The notes under the pieces were generated by a model that saw nothing but the letters and a program-made list of their open reading frames with translations, was not told the origin of the DNA and made no database searches. Positions 23,701-32,235 of a DNA stretch of 32,629 nucleotides are shown here, piece after piece. The stretch's first letter is position 1; every line of letters begins with the position of its first letter. The position numbers and the translations under genes were made by a program. This stretch comes from Candidatus Sulfotelmatobacter sp. (lineage in GTDB: Bacteria > Eisenbacteria > RBG-16-71-46). Where the stretch lies: NCBI GenBank assembly GCA_035498555.1, contig DATKAB010000131.1:1-32629 (forward strand), in the 5' to 3' direction.

Positions 23701-26331
23701 ATGTCCTCCATCTTTGGCCCGCGCTCCGCCACACCTTCCCTCCCCCGGCAGCTCACCCGAACCCTGATCGGCGCGGCCGCACTCGCGGCTCTCGCCAGCC
23801 TCGCCCCGATCGCGCGCGCCGACGCGATCAACGGCCACTGGAACGAGATCGCGCAGCCTGCCGGGGCCCCCATCAGCAACATGTATCCGCGCGCGGCCGG
23901 CTCGATCGTCTACGACAGTTTTCGCGACCGGTTGATCCAGTTCGGCGGCGATCAGGGCCCGTCGAATCAAGTGTTCGTCTTGAATCTCTCGCCGGGTTCG
24001 AACTGGACGCGGATGTTTCCCCTCGGTACCCCGCCCTTCCCTCGCTACGGACAAATGGCGATCTATGACCCGGTCAACGATCGCATGATCGTGTTCGGCG
24101 GATATGCGCCCGATAGCTACGAAGGTCAGGTCAACGATGTCTGGCAGCTCTCGCTCTCGGGAGCTCCGACGTGGTCGCAGATCTTCCCCGCTGGAACGCC
24201 ACCCAGTCCGCGTCAGGACGGCGCGGCGATTTACGATCCGGTCGGCCAGCGGCTGGTGGTCTTCGGCGGCGCCTCCTCTGTCTATGGTTTTCAGAACGAC
24301 GTCTGGCAGCTCAACCTCACCTACTTTTCGACGTGGACGCAGCTCACTCCCTCGGGACTTCCGCCCTCGGCGCGCGACCTCTCGCAATACGCCTACGATC
24401 CGGATCACGGCAGCCTGGTGTTGTTCGGCGGGTGGGATGGCGCCAGTTTCCTCGGTGACGCGTGGGAATTGACGCTGGCGGGCGCGGGCAGCTGGGCGCC
24501 CGTCTCAGCCGGCGGCGCGCCTTCGCCGCGTCGCGAGGGCGTCTCGTGTTACGACCCCTCGAGCCAGAGCCTGGTGTTCTTCGGCGGACTGAACTCCGGT
24601 GGCTTCCTGGATGAAACCTGGCAGCTCTTGCTGTCTGGATCCCCGGCCTGGACTCATCTAACGCCTGGCGGCGTCCTGCCCTCCGCGCGCTCCGATGGTC
24701 GCGGATGCTACGACCCGGTGCGCAAGCGGCTGATCCTCTTCGGCGGCTATGACGGCGGCTACGACCGCGATACGCGCGCTCTTTCCCTCACGGGTTCACT
24801 CGAGTGGAAGAACCTGTTCGCGGAAGACGCCGGGCAGATCATGTTCCGCCGCGACAATGTCACCGTGATTCGCCCCGATACGCGCGACATGTTCACGTTT
24901 GGCGGGCTGAGTCCGAGCGGCAATGACAACAACGAGACCTGGAAGCTCTCGCTCGCTACGCCGAATCAGGTGTGGACGCAGGAGTCGCCCGGGGGCCTGA
25001 TTCCGACGCCGAGACATGGCCATCGCGCGGTGTGGGATCCGGTGCGCCAGCGCATGATCATGGTCGGCGGGTACGACTTCAACTACGAGAACGACGTCTG
25101 GGCGTACTCGCCGAGTCCATCGCCGACCTGGACGCAGCTCAGCATCGCCGGAACGCCGCCGCAGGGCCGCATGCTGTTTGGGCTTGCATATGATCCGGTG
25201 CGCGATCAGCTGATCTTGGTTGGCGGGCACTCAGGCTTCCCACCCAACTCGACGCACCCGTACTGGAACGACGTCTGGTCCATTCCGCTGAGCGGACCGA
25301 ACGCCAACACCTGGGTGCCGCTCTCGCCGAGCGGAACGCCGCCCGCTCCGCGCTGGATCTACGGCATGCAGTACGACGCGCCGCGCGACCGCATGGTGTT
25401 CTTTGGTGGGGTCACCGACGCTGGACGCCCCAATGATGCCTGGGCTCTCAATCTTGGCGGCTCGACCAGCTGGACGCAGATCCTCCCCCTCGGCGGTCCG
25501 CCGCCGGGTCGCAGCGATCACGGGATGGTGTACGACCCGTACGTCGATCGTATGGTGGTATTCGGCGGATACGATGGCGTGTTCGACAACGACGTCTGGG
25601 CGCTCAATTTTTCCGGCACTCCGAGCTGGATGCAGCTCCATCCCGATGGCGGTCCGCCGATCGGCCGCGACATTTTCATGGCGGCGTTCGATCTGGCTGG
25701 CGATCAGATGGTGTTCATGGGTGGGTTCGACGGCGACAATCTGATGCGTGACACGTGGGCGCTGACCTGGCTGCCGCCGATCGTCGCGGCGCAGGCCTCT
25801 CTCGTCTCCTCGAGCGCCACCCCGGAAGGCGTGCGCATCGAGTGGATGGTGCCGAACGCCTCGACCATGCAATTCCGCGCCGAGCGCGGCTCGAACGGCG
25901 GCTGGTCGCCGGTCGCCGATCCGATGCTGAGCGGAACCGACCGCGTGGTGCTCGACGATCCTGATGTGCCGGTGGGCGCGCACCTCACCTACCGGCTGTG
26001 GCTGCGCTCGTCCTCGGGCGAAAACCTCGCGAGCGAAGTGACGGTCGACGTGCCGCAGGGTTACCGTTTCGCGCTCGAGGGCGCGCATCCCAATCCTGCT
26101 GCCGGGGACCGGCTCATGATCGCCTACTCGCTGCCGCGCGCCGAGTCGGCCCGTCTCGACGTGCTCGATCTCGCCGGGCGGCGCGTGGCGTCGCAGGACC
26201 TGAGCGGTGCGGGAGCGGGACGACACGTGATCGCCGTCGCTCCGCTGCACGCGCTCGATCCCGGTGTTTACCTGGTGAAGCTCTCGGCGGGCGAAGGAAC
26301 TCGCACCGCCAAGGTGTCGGTCATGAAGTAG
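23701..26331 (+). CDS. Secreted 12-repeat kelch protein with FlgD-like C-terminal sorting domain
   Basis: 876 residues behind an AGGGAGA ribosome site. A signal peptide (about 1-41) ends near IARADA. Twelve kelch repeats of about 54 residues follow, each of the form W-x-x-x-x-P-x-G-x-P-P-x-x-R, then YDPxxDRMVVFGG, then NDVWxLxL, from about residue 47 to 690 (23842-25773). Twelve fits two six-bladed propellers. A fibronectin-like linker (about 695-785) leads to a C-terminal FlgD-like/type A sorting domain (HPNPAAGDRLMIAYSLP, GVYLVKLSAGEGTRTAKVSV), which directs export and surface attachment in FCB-type bacteria. Probably a surface or released binding protein; the ligand is unknown. A diverged partial copy of its tail follows at 26349. 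Confidence 0.92.
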   Translation: MSSIFGPRSATPSLPRQLTRTLIGAAALAALASLAPIARADAINGHWNEIAQPAGAPISNMYPRAAGSIVYDSFRDRLIQFGGDQGPSNQVFVLNLSPGSNWTRMFPLGTPPFPRYGQMAIYDPVNDRMIVFGGYAPDSYEGQVNDVWQLSLSGAPTWSQIFPAGTPPSPRQDGAAIYDPVGQRLVVFGGASSVYGFQNDVWQLNLTYFSTWTQLTPSGLPPSARDLSQYAYDPDHGSLVLFGGWDGASFLGDAWELTLAGAGSWAPVSAGGAPSPRREGVSCYDPSSQSLVFFGGLNSGGFLDETWQLLLSGSPAWTHLTPGGVLPSARSDGRGCYDPVRKRLILFGGYDGGYDRDTRALSLTGSLEWKNLFAEDAGQIMFRRDNVTVIRPDTRDMFTFGGLSPSGNDNNETWKLSLATPNQVWTQESPGGLIPTPRHGHRAVWDPVRQRMIMVGGYDFNYENDVWAYSPSPSPTWTQLSIAGTPPQGRMLFGLAYDPVRDQLILVGGHSGFPPNSTHPYWNDVWSIPLSGPNANTWVPLSPSGTPPAPRWIYGMQYDAPRDRMVFFGGVTDAGRPNDAWALNLGGSTSWTQILPLGGPPPGRSDHGMVYDPYVDRMVVFGGYDGVFDNDVWALNFSGTPSWMQLHPDGGPPIGRDIFMAAFDLAGDQMVFMGGFDGDNLMRDTWALTWLPPIVAAQASLVSSSATPEGVRIEWMVPNASTMQFRAERGSNGGWSPVADPMLSGTDRVVLDDPDVPVGAHLTYRLWLRSSSGENLASEVTVDVPQGYRFALEGAHPNPAAGDRLMIAYSLPRAESARLDVLDLAGRRVASQDLSGAGAGRHVIAVAPLHALDPGVYLVKLSAGEGTRTAKVSVMK

Positions 26332-26348
26332 CGCAGGAAGGGCCCCCC

Positions 26349-26501
26349 CGACGAGTCGCGTCGCGCGAGGTTGCAACGGCGGCCGCCGGGCGGCAGGTGA
26401 TCGCGATCACGCCGCAGCGGGCGCTGAATCCGGGCGTCTACATGGTGAGACTTTCGGCGAGCGAGGGAACCCGCACCGCGAAAATGTCCGTGATGCGTTG
26501 A
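26349..26501 (+). pseudogene. Diverged tandem remnant of the sorting-domain tail
   Basis: Fifty codons in one frame, ending in TGA, begin RRVASREVATAAAGRQVIAI. They follow the last 50 residues of the kelch protein: over the final 37 residues 26 are identical (for example GVYMVRLSASEGTRTAKMSV against GVYLVKLSAGEGTRTAKVSV). There is no start codon or ribosome site. Homology begins right after a C-run at 26343-26349, 18 bases past the kelch stop. It is either a partial tandem duplication or the last scrap of a deleted neighbour that carried the same sorting domain. Confidence 0.75.
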
Positions 26502-26505
26502 GCGG

Positions 26506-27012
26506 CTAGTTGGTCCGGTAGTTCCCGAACTTGAGCTCGACGCCGAAATCGTTCTGCTTGAGCAGAGTCATGACACCCTGCAGCTCGTCCTTGCTGGGCG
26601 ATGAGACGCGCACGGTGTCGCCCTGAATCGACGCCTGCACCTTGCGCAGCTTGGCGTCCTTGATCACGCGCACCACGTCGCGCGCCATGTCGGCGGTCAG
26701 CCCGTCCTGAATGGCGATTTCCTGGCGCGCGCTGCCCATCGAGGCGGGCTGAACCTCGCCGGGCTTGAGATTCTTGAGCGGCACGCCCCGCCGCACCATC
26801 TTGCTCTGGAGCACGTCCCAGATCGCCTTGAGCTTGAACTCGTCGGGCGCCGCCAGCGTGATCTTCTTCTCCTTCTGATTGAGGGTGATCTCGGTCTTCA
26901 GGCCCTTGAAATCGTAGCGCTGCGTGATCTCCTTGGTGGTCTGGTCCACGGCGTTGTGGGCTTCCATGAAGTCCACGCCGGTGGTGACGTCGAATGAGCT
27001 GGTGCTGGCCAA
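26506..27012 (-). CDS. yajQ: YajQ family cyclic-di-GMP/nucleotide-binding protein
   Basis: 168 residues. I chose the TTG at 27012 because GGAG lies 9 bases ahead and the protein then begins with the family's ASTSSFDVTT; no ATG serves. Characteristic segments are NAVDQTTKEITQRYDFKG, LKAIWDVLQSKMVRRGVPLK and the C-terminal LLKQNDFGVELKFGNYR. The family has two ferredoxin-like domains, binds nucleic acid or nucleotides and, in Xanthomonas, acts as a cyclic-di-GMP effector. Here it is a single gene, divergent from the CHAT protein. Confidence 0.95.
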   Translation of the reverse strand: MASTSSFDVTTGVDFMEAHNAVDQTTKEITQRYDFKGLKTEITLNQKEKKITLAAPDEFKLKAIWDVLQSKMVRRGVPLKNLKPGEVQPASMGSARQEIAIQDGLTADMARDVVRVIKDAKLRKVQASIQGDTVRVSSPSKDELQGVMTLLKQNDFGVELKFGNYRTN

Positions 27013-27054
27013 GCGGAATTCTCCAGGTCGAGGTGGGTTCGCGACTCGGTCCCC

Positions 27055-27060
27055 ACTATA
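27055..27060 (-). promoter_or_regulatory. -10 element of the yajQ promoter
   Basis: On the minus strand TATAGT (27060-27055) matches the consensus at five of six bases, 42 bases before the TTG start, leaving room for a GGAG-containing leader. The -35 is weak. Confidence 0.5.
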
Positions 27061-27091
27061 GCCGCGTGCCGCGCTGACCGGCGAGCGGGAG

Positions 27092-27120
27092 TTGGCCAAA
27101 GTGAGGCCTGCCGCTATCTT
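27092..27120 (+). promoter_or_regulatory. Leaderless promoter of the CHAT-protein gene
   Basis: TTGGCC (27092-27097) and TATCTT (27115-27120) are 17 bases apart. The ATG at 27127 follows the -10 by 6 bases, so the transcript should begin at the start codon itself. No ribosome site is present. Confidence 0.6.
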
Positions 27121-27126
27121 GGCGGC

Positions 27127-29925
27127 ATGATGCCGCGCCGCCGCGCCATCCTGCCGCTGCTCGCGATCCTGCTCGTTCCCTCCACCAGTTCCGGCGCCTG
27201 GACGCATCCCGAGTTCTTCGCGCGACTCGCGGCCGACTCCACGCGCTCGATCGACCTCATCGGCAAGGCGCTTGGCGACTCGGCGCTCGGGGTGATGGAC
27301 ACGACTGTGGCCGAGGTGCGCCGTCAGGGCGATCGCACCGAGCTCACCGCCGCGCTTCGGGTGCACGCCACGATCGCCTCCTACGTGCCGCGTCCGACGG
27401 CCGGGCTCGGCTCCGTCGCGGAGGCCGAATCGCTGGCGCTGGTTTCGGGCGACAGTCTCGAGGTGCTGCGGTGTGCGCGCGCCCGGGCGTCGCTGCTCGC
27501 GGCGAGCGGGCAGCTCGAGCCGGCCTACGCCGAGGCGCAACGCAGCCTGGCGATGGCGCGTCGGCTGGGCTACGACGACGAAATTGCGTGGAGCGCGTTC
27601 ACCGTCACCAGCTTCATGTTCCGCGAGGCGAAGTTCCAGGATGCGATCCCTTACTACCGCGAGGCCGTAGATCACGCGACGCGTGCCGCGGCGCCCCTGA
27701 TCCTGCTGCGCTCGCTGCGCTGGGAGCTGCTCTCGGTGGGCCGGCTCGGCGACATGGCCACCGCCAGGGATCTCTCGACCCGCTTGCGCGCCGAGATCGC
27801 CAGGTACCCCGACAACTACGAAACGCCCTACGCCAGGATCGCGGTCGCGTTCTACGAATCCCAGGCCGGCGACCCGGGCGAGGCGTTGAAGCTGATCCGC
27901 GAGGCCGCCGACACCTTCCGCGCCCGTGGGGCCGAGCTCTATCTCGCGTTCACGCTGCGCGAGCTGGGCGGCAGCGAGCTCGATCTCGATCAGCTCCAGG
28001 CGGCCGAGCAGCATCTGACCGAAGCGCGGGCTCTCGACGAGAAGCTCGGACTACGCGTGCCGCTCGCGCTCCTGCACGTCACCCTGGCCAATCTCTACCA
28101 GGCGCAGAACCGCTTCGTGGACGCCGAGCGCGAGGCCCGCGCCGGGCTCGCCGCCGGAGACACCATCGAGGTGCTGGGCCAGGCCCGCTCGCTGGTGTGG
28201 CTCTCGTACGCGCTGTGCGGCCAGGGTCGTGCCGGAGAAGCGGTGCGCGAAGTCGAGGCGCGCCGGCCGGCGCTGCTCCCGCGCGCCACCGGCGAGGCGC
28301 TGATCGCGCTCGACGTCGCCTACGGGCTCGCGCTGCTGCAGGCTGACCGGCCGAGCGAGGCGCTGCCCTATCTCAAGAACATGGTGGCGGTCGGTGAAGC
28401 CATGAAGACCGCACGCTACGGACCCTATCTGTGGGCGTTCATCGCCCGCGCCTACCGCCAGCTCGGCGACTGGAGCCACGCGGACTCGTCGCTGGCCATG
28501 GCCACGCAGGCTCTGCAGGCGCGGCGGGCGCAGACCCGCGCCGCCGAAGCTCGCGAGAGCTGGAACTCGATCGACGAGCTGTTCGGCGAGATGGTGCTGC
28601 ACGAGCTGGAGCGTCCGAACGCCAGCGCTCAGGCGCGCACCATCGCCGCGTTCGATTCGCTCCAGCGTTTCAGGACCCGCACCCTGATCGAGCGCCTGAC
28701 CGGCACAGTCGCGGACCCCGCACACTCGCCGCCGCCGGTCACGGTCACGCGGCTTCAGACCACCGTGCTCAGACCCGGCGAGCTGTTGCTGGAGTCGCTC
28801 GCGACCGACGACTCGTCGTGGGTGTTCGCGGTGACGCGCGACACCTGCGCGGTGGTGGGCCTGCCTCGGCTGCCGGTCCTGACCGAACGCATTCAGGTGC
28901 TGCGCGATCTGGTCGCCGCCCCACCGGCGGATTCCTCCACGCGATTGTCGCGCGAGACGCTGGCCAGCTTCGGCGAGGGTCTGTTCGGCCCGCTCGTGCC
29001 GCTGATGCAGCAGTCGCAGACCGTGCTGTTCGCTCCCGATGGACCGCTTCACCTGGTGCCGCTCGCGGCGTTGCCGCTCGGAGCGGGCGGCGCCGCGCTG
29101 CTCGAAGATCACCGCGTGATCCACGTGCCCTCGGCCACCATGCTGGCGCTACTGCGCGAGCGCGCTCCGCCCACCGCGCCCGACGCGCGGCTGCTGGCCT
29201 TCATCGGCGGTGGGACCGAGGGCCCGCAGGGCCTGGCCGGCGCCCGCGCCGAGGTCGAGCAATTGCGCAACTCGTATCGCGACGTCGAAGTGCGCGCGGC
29301 CTCCACGATCCGCGCCTGGGACGACGCCCCCCACTTCGATCGATACGCGGCGATTCATTTCGCCGGCCACACCGCCGTGGACGACGATCGGCCGTGGCGC
29401 TCGGGCATTCAGCTGCGCGGCGGCGCCGACTCGAGCGCGATGTGGCGCGCCGAATCGATCGCAGCGGTGCCGCTGCGCGCCACCCTCGTGGTGCTTTCGA
29501 GCTGTCAGAGCGAGGGCAATCGCGCGCTGTCCGGCGAGGGGGTCGCCGGGCTTTCGACCGCGTTCCTGGCCGCGGGCGTGCCGACGGTGGTGGCGACGCT
29601 GTGGCCGGTCGAGGATCGCGCCACCGCGAAATTCATGCAGTCGTTCTATGCCGCGCTCGCCGATGGCCAGACCGCCGAGGACGCGCTACGCGCCGCGCAG
29701 AAGATCATGCGCTCCGATCCGGCGACCGCGCACCCGTTCTACTGGGCAGGATTCGTGGTGGTGGGAGCAGACGGCGCGAAACTGCACCTCGAGCGGCTGC
29801 CGGCCGGCGCGCGTCCGGAAACAGCGGGCGGCCTGCCGCTCATACTGCTCGCACTGGCCGGCGCGCTCATCGCGGTCGGCGTGATCGTGTTTTTCGTGCT
29901 GCGCCGCCGCGCCGCGAGCGCCTGA
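27127..29925 (+). CDS. Exported, membrane-anchored TPR-CHAT protein (caspase-like protease fold)
   Basis: 932 residues. An N-terminal signal peptide (about 1-23, RAILPLLAILLVPSTSSG) is followed by helical TPR-type repeats (about 60-500: FQDAIPYYREAVDHA, LTEARALDEKLG, FVDAEREARAGLAAGD). A CHAT domain spans about 560-890 and keeps the caspase-like dyad: His748 in IHFAGHTAVDD and Cys793 in VVLSSCQSEG. The C-terminal helix (about 903-924, GLPLILLALAGALIAVGVIV) and RRR tail would anchor it in the membrane with the protease outside the cytoplasm. Most studied CHAT proteins are cytoplasmic. Target and activation are unknown. Its 3' end overlaps the convergent Nudix gene by 59 bases. Confidence 0.9.
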   Translation: MMPRRRAILPLLAILLVPSTSSGAWTHPEFFARLAADSTRSIDLIGKALGDSALGVMDTTVAEVRRQGDRTELTAALRVHATIASYVPRPTAGLGSVAEAESLALVSGDSLEVLRCARARASLLAASGQLEPAYAEAQRSLAMARRLGYDDEIAWSAFTVTSFMFREAKFQDAIPYYREAVDHATRAAAPLILLRSLRWELLSVGRLGDMATARDLSTRLRAEIARYPDNYETPYARIAVAFYESQAGDPGEALKLIREAADTFRARGAELYLAFTLRELGGSELDLDQLQAAEQHLTEARALDEKLGLRVPLALLHVTLANLYQAQNRFVDAEREARAGLAAGDTIEVLGQARSLVWLSYALCGQGRAGEAVREVEARRPALLPRATGEALIALDVAYGLALLQADRPSEALPYLKNMVAVGEAMKTARYGPYLWAFIARAYRQLGDWSHADSSLAMATQALQARRAQTRAAEARESWNSIDELFGEMVLHELERPNASAQARTIAAFDSLQRFRTRTLIERLTGTVADPAHSPPPVTVTRLQTTVLRPGELLLESLATDDSSWVFAVTRDTCAVVGLPRLPVLTERIQVLRDLVAAPPADSSTRLSRETLASFGEGLFGPLVPLMQQSQTVLFAPDGPLHLVPLAALPLGAGGAALLEDHRVIHVPSATMLALLRERAPPTAPDARLLAFIGGGTEGPQGLAGARAEVEQLRNSYRDVEVRAASTIRAWDDAPHFDRYAAIHFAGHTAVDDDRPWRSGIQLRGGADSSAMWRAESIAAVPLRATLVVLSSCQSEGNRALSGEGVAGLSTAFLAAGVPTVVATLWPVEDRATAKFMQSFYAALADGQTAEDALRAAQKIMRSDPATAHPFYWAGFVVVGADGAKLHLERLPAGARPETAGGLPLILLALAGALIAVGVIVFFVLRRRAASA

Positions 29926-30400
29926 GCTTCGCCAGCAGCTCGGTGCGATCGAGCGCCCGGATCCCGGTGCGCGAGCGCAGCACTTCGGTCTCGAGCGCCC
30001 GGAGGCCCCGGCGCTGAGTCTCCCAGTGAAACAGGGGGCCGGCCGCGCGCGGCGCGAGCCAGCGAAAGTCGTCGTGCTCGCGGGACAGCCGCACCGCTTC
30101 TCCGGCGCCGACCTCGCACGCGAACAGCGGTAGAGCGGCCAGTCGCTCGTTCGCCGACTCGAACCAGACCGACAGCGTTTCCAGCCCCCACCACCGCCGG
30201 GGTTCGAGCCCGGTCTCCTCGCGGACCTCGCGGGCGGCGGCGACCAGCGCCGGCTCGTTGCGGCGGATGCGCCCGGTGATGGGCTGCCATGCGCCGGGCA
30301 GCGGGGTGCCGGGCGCGCGGTGAAGGCAGAGGATCTCGACCCGCCGCCTCCGGCGGCGGAACACGTAGACCTCGACGTGAGTGACCTGCAGGCGGATCAC
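29867..30400 (-). CDS. Nudix hydrolase, NudB-like
   Basis: 177 residues from a GTG at 30400. The Nudix box is perfect: GRIRRNEPALVAAAREVREE followed by TGL, i.e. Gly-x5-Glu-x7-Arg-Glu-x2-Glu-Glu-x-Gly. The flanking WQPITG and DFRWL resemble NudB-type nucleoside/dihydroneopterin triphosphate pyrophosphohydrolases; the exact substrate is uncertain. The last about 20 residues are Arg-rich (LRRSRRGGAARKTRSRRPR) and are read from the antisense of the CHAT gene's 3' end, suggesting a tail acquired by read-through into the neighbour. TATGCT lies 6 bases before the GTG, a leaderless arrangement. Confidence 0.88.
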   Translation of the reverse strand: MIRLQVTHVEVYVFRRRRRRVEILCLHRAPGTPLPGAWQPITGRIRRNEPALVAAAREVREETGLEPRRWWGLETLSVWFESANERLAALPLFACEVGAGEAVRLSREHDDFRWLAPRAAGPLFHWETQRRGLRALETEVLRSRTGIRALDRTELLAKLRRSRRGGAARKTRSRRPR

Positions 30401-30406
30401 GGTCGA

Positions 30407-30412
30407 AGCATA
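30407..30412 (-). promoter_or_regulatory. Candidate -10 of a leaderless promoter for the Nudix gene
   Basis: TATGCT (30412-30407, minus strand) ends 6 bases before the GTG at 30400. The -35 is poor (TGGCCT at 18 bases). It belongs to the TA-N-GCT series seen at 6054 and 22881. Confidence 0.35.
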
Positions 30413-30511
30413 GGAGGGCTGGCCCGGGGCAGGCCAGTGACCGCTCGCTCTAATGTGGGCGCGAGGGCCCGGGACCGGCCGTCAAATCTCGGGGCAAGGA
30501 GCCTGATCGGG

Positions 30512-30540
30512 TTGACCCTCCTGCGGCCTTTCCTTAGATT
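30512..30540 (+). promoter_or_regulatory. Promoter of the ATP synthase operon
   Basis: TTGACC (30512-30517), exactly 17 bases, then TAGATT (30535-30540). The leader to the first start codon is about 50-60 bases. The -35 region shares TTGACCCTCC with the kor promoter. Confidence 0.65.
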
Positions 30541-30590
30541 CCTCCGGCTTTCGCGACACTCCCTGACCGGAATGAGCACGACCCACCGGG

Positions 30591-30854
30591 GTGCGCACTT
30601 TGAACGACCCTGGGCGGAAGAGCGGGCCGTACAGCACTCTGCGAAGCGCCGGGATGCTGCTGGCGATTCCCACGCTGCTGATCGTCGCTCCATTGGTGGG
30701 CTTCTTCCTCGGGGCCGCGCTGGACCGCCGGTTCAAGACTTCCCCGTGGCTGGGAATCATCGGTCTCGCGCTGGGGTTCGTGGCCGCGGCGCGAGAGACG
30801 AGCCAGATCTACAAGCGCTACCAAGACGAGGAGGAGCGAGCGAAGCGCGGATAA
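30591..30854 (+). CDS. atpZ: AtpZ/AtpI-like small membrane protein at the head of the ATP synthase operon
   Basis: 87 residues from a GTG at 30591; a TTG at 30600 preceded by GGGGTG is an equally good start (84 residues). There are two membrane helices (about 20-43 and 51-68) joined by a short loop with DRRFKTSPWLGIIG, and a charged C-terminus (QIYKRYQDEEERAKRG). This is the AtpZ (F0F1-ATPase subunit, putative) pattern: AtpZ and AtpI assist F0 assembly and ion (Mg2+/Ca2+) handling. The next gene begins 16 bases later and carries an AtpI-like domain. Confidence 0.85.
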   Translation: MRTLNDPGRKSGPYSTLRSAGMLLAIPTLLIVAPLVGFFLGAALDRRFKTSPWLGIIGLALGFVAAARETSQIYKRYQDEEERAKRG

Positions 30855-30870
30855 CTGCGCCTGCGCCGGT

Positions 30871-32220
30871 ATGGGTCTCGAGTTCCTGGTTCGCGTTCGG
30901 CGCACCGCGCTGATCTCCGGTGGACTGCTGTCGCTGATGATCGCGACCTACGGCCGCCTGCCGCTTGGCATCGCGTTCGCCGCCGGGGTCGCGTGGTCGC
31001 TGATCAACCTCTTTCTTCTCGAGCGGCTCGTCGTCACGCTGACCGGCGCGGACCGGCGCGAGACGTCGTCCTGGCTGCGCGCGGGAACGAGCCTCGCCGG
31101 CCTGCTGCTCCTGTTCGCGGCCGGCGCCTGGACGCTGTCGCACCTCTCGATTCGCGCGCAGCTGCTCGGCTTCCTGCTCCCGCCTGGCGTGATCGTGCTC
31201 AAGGCCCTGTCCACCGTCACCCTCCAATCAGGGGCATGGCGAGCGATCACGGCGTCGCGGTGGAGGGCGGCGGCGATCGTCGCGGTGCTGCTGGTCGCGG
31301 CCTGGTGGATCGTGCCGGCGGTGCTGCACGGCGCGCGCGCCGAAGACGCGCCCGACGTCTCGACGCAGCAGGCCGAGACTTCGCACCAGGCCGCCGCGCA
31401 CGGCGAACAGGAGTCGGGGCCCCAGAAGTTCCCGAGCGTGATCACGGTGCTGGCCCGCGCGTACCCCGAGGCCGGCTGGGCGCGCTTCCTCGACCGCAAC
31501 GAGGCGATCGCGTTCGCGCTGCTGGTCGCATTCATCCTGTGCCTGGTTTGCTTCGTCGCCACGCGCAATCCGCAGATGATTCCGACGCCACTTCAGAACG
31601 CGCTCGAGCTGGTGGTGGAGGGGCTCCACAACTTCATCGCCGGCATCATCGGTGAGAAGTACGCGCCGCGCTTCGTGCCCTTCCTCGGCACGCTCGGCCT
31701 CTACATCTGGCTCATGAACCTGTTCGGGCTGCTGCCATTCATGGACTCGCCGACCTCGAGCCTCAACGTCACCTTCGCGCTCGGTTTGATCGTGTTCGTG
31801 TACGCCCAGTGGATCGGGCTCCGCGAGCTGGGCCCGCTCGGCTACGTCGATCACATGCTGGGCTCGCCGCGCGATCTGACCGGCTGGCTGCTGGCGCCGC
31901 TCATGCTGCCGATCCACGTGCTCGGCGAGCTGGCCAAGCCGATCTCGCTCTCGTGCCGATTGTTCGGCAACATCTTCGGCGAGGACATGCTGCTGGTGGC
32001 GTTCGTGAGTCTGGGAATCACCTGCCTGGCCAGCCTGCACCTGCCGTTCGGCCTTCCGCTTCAACTGCCGTTCCTGCTGCTCGCGCTGCTCACCAGCACG
32101 CTGCAGGCGGCGGTATTCATGGTGTTGAGCACGATTTACTTCCTGCTCATGCTTCCGCACGAAGATCACGATCACGAAGAAGCTCATTCTCACTCGGCGA
32201 CACCCGCTCAGGCGCACTAA
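30871..32220 (+). CDS. atpB: AtpI-like domain fused to ATP synthase subunit a
   Basis: 449 residues in one uninterrupted frame, against about 240-300 for most a subunits. Residues 1-125 have four hydrophobic helices in the manner of AtpI/ATP synthase subunit I. Residues 131-150 (WRAAAIVAVLLVAAWWIVPA) look like the signal-type start that would open a separate AtpB, followed by a charged linker (about 155-185). The a subunit proper is about 190-435, with the PTPLQNALELVVEGLHNFI entry, the essential Arg363 in SCRLFGNIFGED, and the closing helices LLLALLTSTLQAAVFMVLST. A His-rich tail ends it. It forms the proton half-channels of F0. No in-frame ATG or ribosome site between the two parts suggests separate translation. 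AtpE follows after 15 bases. Confidence 0.9.
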   Translation: MGLEFLVRVRRTALISGGLLSLMIATYGRLPLGIAFAAGVAWSLINLFLLERLVVTLTGADRRETSSWLRAGTSLAGLLLLFAAGAWTLSHLSIRAQLLGFLLPPGVIVLKALSTVTLQSGAWRAITASRWRAAAIVAVLLVAAWWIVPAVLHGARAEDAPDVSTQQAETSHQAAAHGEQESGPQKFPSVITVLARAYPEAGWARFLDRNEAIAFALLVAFILCLVCFVATRNPQMIPTPLQNALELVVEGLHNFIAGIIGEKYAPRFVPFLGTLGLYIWLMNLFGLLPFMDSPTSSLNVTFALGLIVFVYAQWIGLRELGPLGYVDHMLGSPRDLTGWLLAPLMLPIHVLGELAKPISLSCRLFGNIFGEDMLLVAFVSLGITCLASLHLPFGLPLQLPFLLLALLTSTLQAAVFMVLSTIYFLLMLPHEDHDHEEAHSHSATPAQAH

Positions 32221-32235
32221 CCGGAGGAATCGGCA

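Noticed and set aside
27013-28014. Long minus-strand frame upstream of yajQ
   Set aside because: It is the shadow of the CHAT gene. The YajQ protein begins at the TTG at 27012 with a GGAG site.
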